Shown: positions 25,695 to 26,099 of the stretch, one piece after another
Position numbering within the stretch: the stretch's first letter is position 1
How the letters are laid out: every line of letters starts with the position of its first letter
The notes under the pieces: generated by a model
Seen by the model: the letters and a program-made list of their open reading frames with translations, nothing else
What the model was told of the DNA's origin: nothing
Database searches by the model: none
Made by a program: the position numbers and the translations under genes
DNA from: CAZADS01 sp964483985
GTDB lineage: Bacteria; Pseudomonadota; Alphaproteobacteria; Thalassobaculales; Thalassobaculaceae
DNA: 26,099 bases
Direction: 5' to 3'
Assembly (NCBI GenBank): GCA_964483985.1
Contig: CAZADS010000047.1
Location: 1-26,099, forward strand

Positions 25695-26099
25695 TCAATA
25701 CGTCAACACAAGGTTAGCGAGAACGGAGAAATGTGTGTCATCGTTATCCGATTGTTCTCCATATAAATCTTGAAACCCGTCACCTGCAAATAAGACTGCA
25801 CCCGATAATCTTGCAACAATATTTTGAGTGAAAAACGGTCTATAAATAGCAGCTGCAGAAACGTCCCAGCCAATTTCCGGAGAAATGCCGGGTTGATTAC
25901 GCGCTACCTCCAAAACTGTTGTATCATCAAATTCCATGTAATTTGCGTTAACGCTCAGCCGGAATTCCGGCATGAAATCGAAATCGGCCCCTAGTCCAAT
26001 TAGACGAAAACCCGGATTGGTGAAATTAGATTGACCCAACTCTTTGCTGCTTCTTAACGAAGGTAGCATTGCATTCCTGGATGAAAGCACCACTCCACC
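25695..26099 (-). CDS. Outer-membrane beta-barrel protein, C-terminal part (cut by window edge)
   Basis: The frame is open to the window end, so only the last 135 residues are seen and the start lies outside. Alternating polar and hydrophobic stretches (FRLIGLGADFDFM, FRLSVNANYMEF, WDVSAAAIYRPF, NIVARLSGAVLFAG) look like transmembrane beta-strands joined by short turns and one acidic loop. The chain ends FSVLANLVLTY, with the terminal aromatic residue that outer-membrane barrels use for BAM-dependent assembly. Its stop codon overlaps the region of the ribosome binding site of the cytochrome gene, so the two are almost certainly cotranscribed. A sheath or porin for the cytochrome is a reasonable inference; an unrelated porin cannot be excluded. 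Confidence 0.8.
   Translation of the reverse strand, partial: GGVVLSSRNAMLPSLRSSKELGQSNFTNPGFRLIGLGADFDFMPEFRLSVNANYMEFDDTTVLEVARNQPGISPEIGWDVSAAAIYRPFFTQNIVARLSGAVLFAGDGFQDLYGEQSDNDDTHFSVLANLVLTY

Noticed and set aside
1..26099. CRISPR arrays, tRNA or rRNA genes, insertion sequences and phage integrases
   Set aside because: No regularly spaced repeats, cloverleaf-like genes, transposase motifs or attachment-site duplications were seen on reading either strand.

Overview
The window looks like chromosomal DNA of a moderately AT-rich Gram-negative bacterium (GC judged by eye, not computed), most likely a marine or planktonic proteobacterium. Clues are an outer-membrane beta-barrel end, a Sec-exported multiheme cytochrome c, a heterotetrameric sarcosine-oxidase cluster, and a Nudix/PiT pair of a type often seen in Alphaproteobacteria. 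The class is an inference. I found no tRNA, rRNA, transposase, phage gene or CRISPR array.

Left part (1-3880): a class II aldolase/adducin-family gene (+) faces a Nudix hydrolase-PiT phosphate transporter pair (-). A short-chain dehydrogenase (SDR) is divergent from that pair.

Centre (4160-15574): a compact plus-strand set carries a zinc-less medium-chain dehydrogenase, an acyl-CoA synthetase and soxB-soxD-soxA-soxG in the classical order. Start/stop overlaps and short gaps suggest one transcript from about 4160 to 11780. Its delta subunit (SoxD) has lost every cysteine of the usual zinc site. A second SDR and a luciferase-like flavin monooxygenase follow, then a convergent DHA2-type drug/solute exporter. 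Together they read as an accessory catabolic block for an N-methylated or otherwise substituted small organic acid. The substrate cannot be read from the sequence.

Right-centre (15730-21875): a tiny AtzG/GatC-like protein is translationally coupled to an amidase. It is followed by a MOSC-domain protein, a beta-hydroxyacid dehydrogenase, a glyoxalase-fold (VOC) protein with a TTG start, a second amidase and an NTF2/SnoaL-like protein. Two gaps without genes (17803-18506 and 19416-19740) hold promoter-like and inverted-repeat sequences and a six-codon ORF behind a strong ribosome binding site.

Right end (21959-26099, minus strand): the C-terminal part of an outer-membrane beta-barrel protein lies 10 bp upstream of a 1241-residue exported protein. 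That protein joins ten CxxCH haem sites to a C-terminal LVIVD-type beta-propeller. This is the most unusual item in the window and may be an uncharacterised porin-cytochrome electron conduit.
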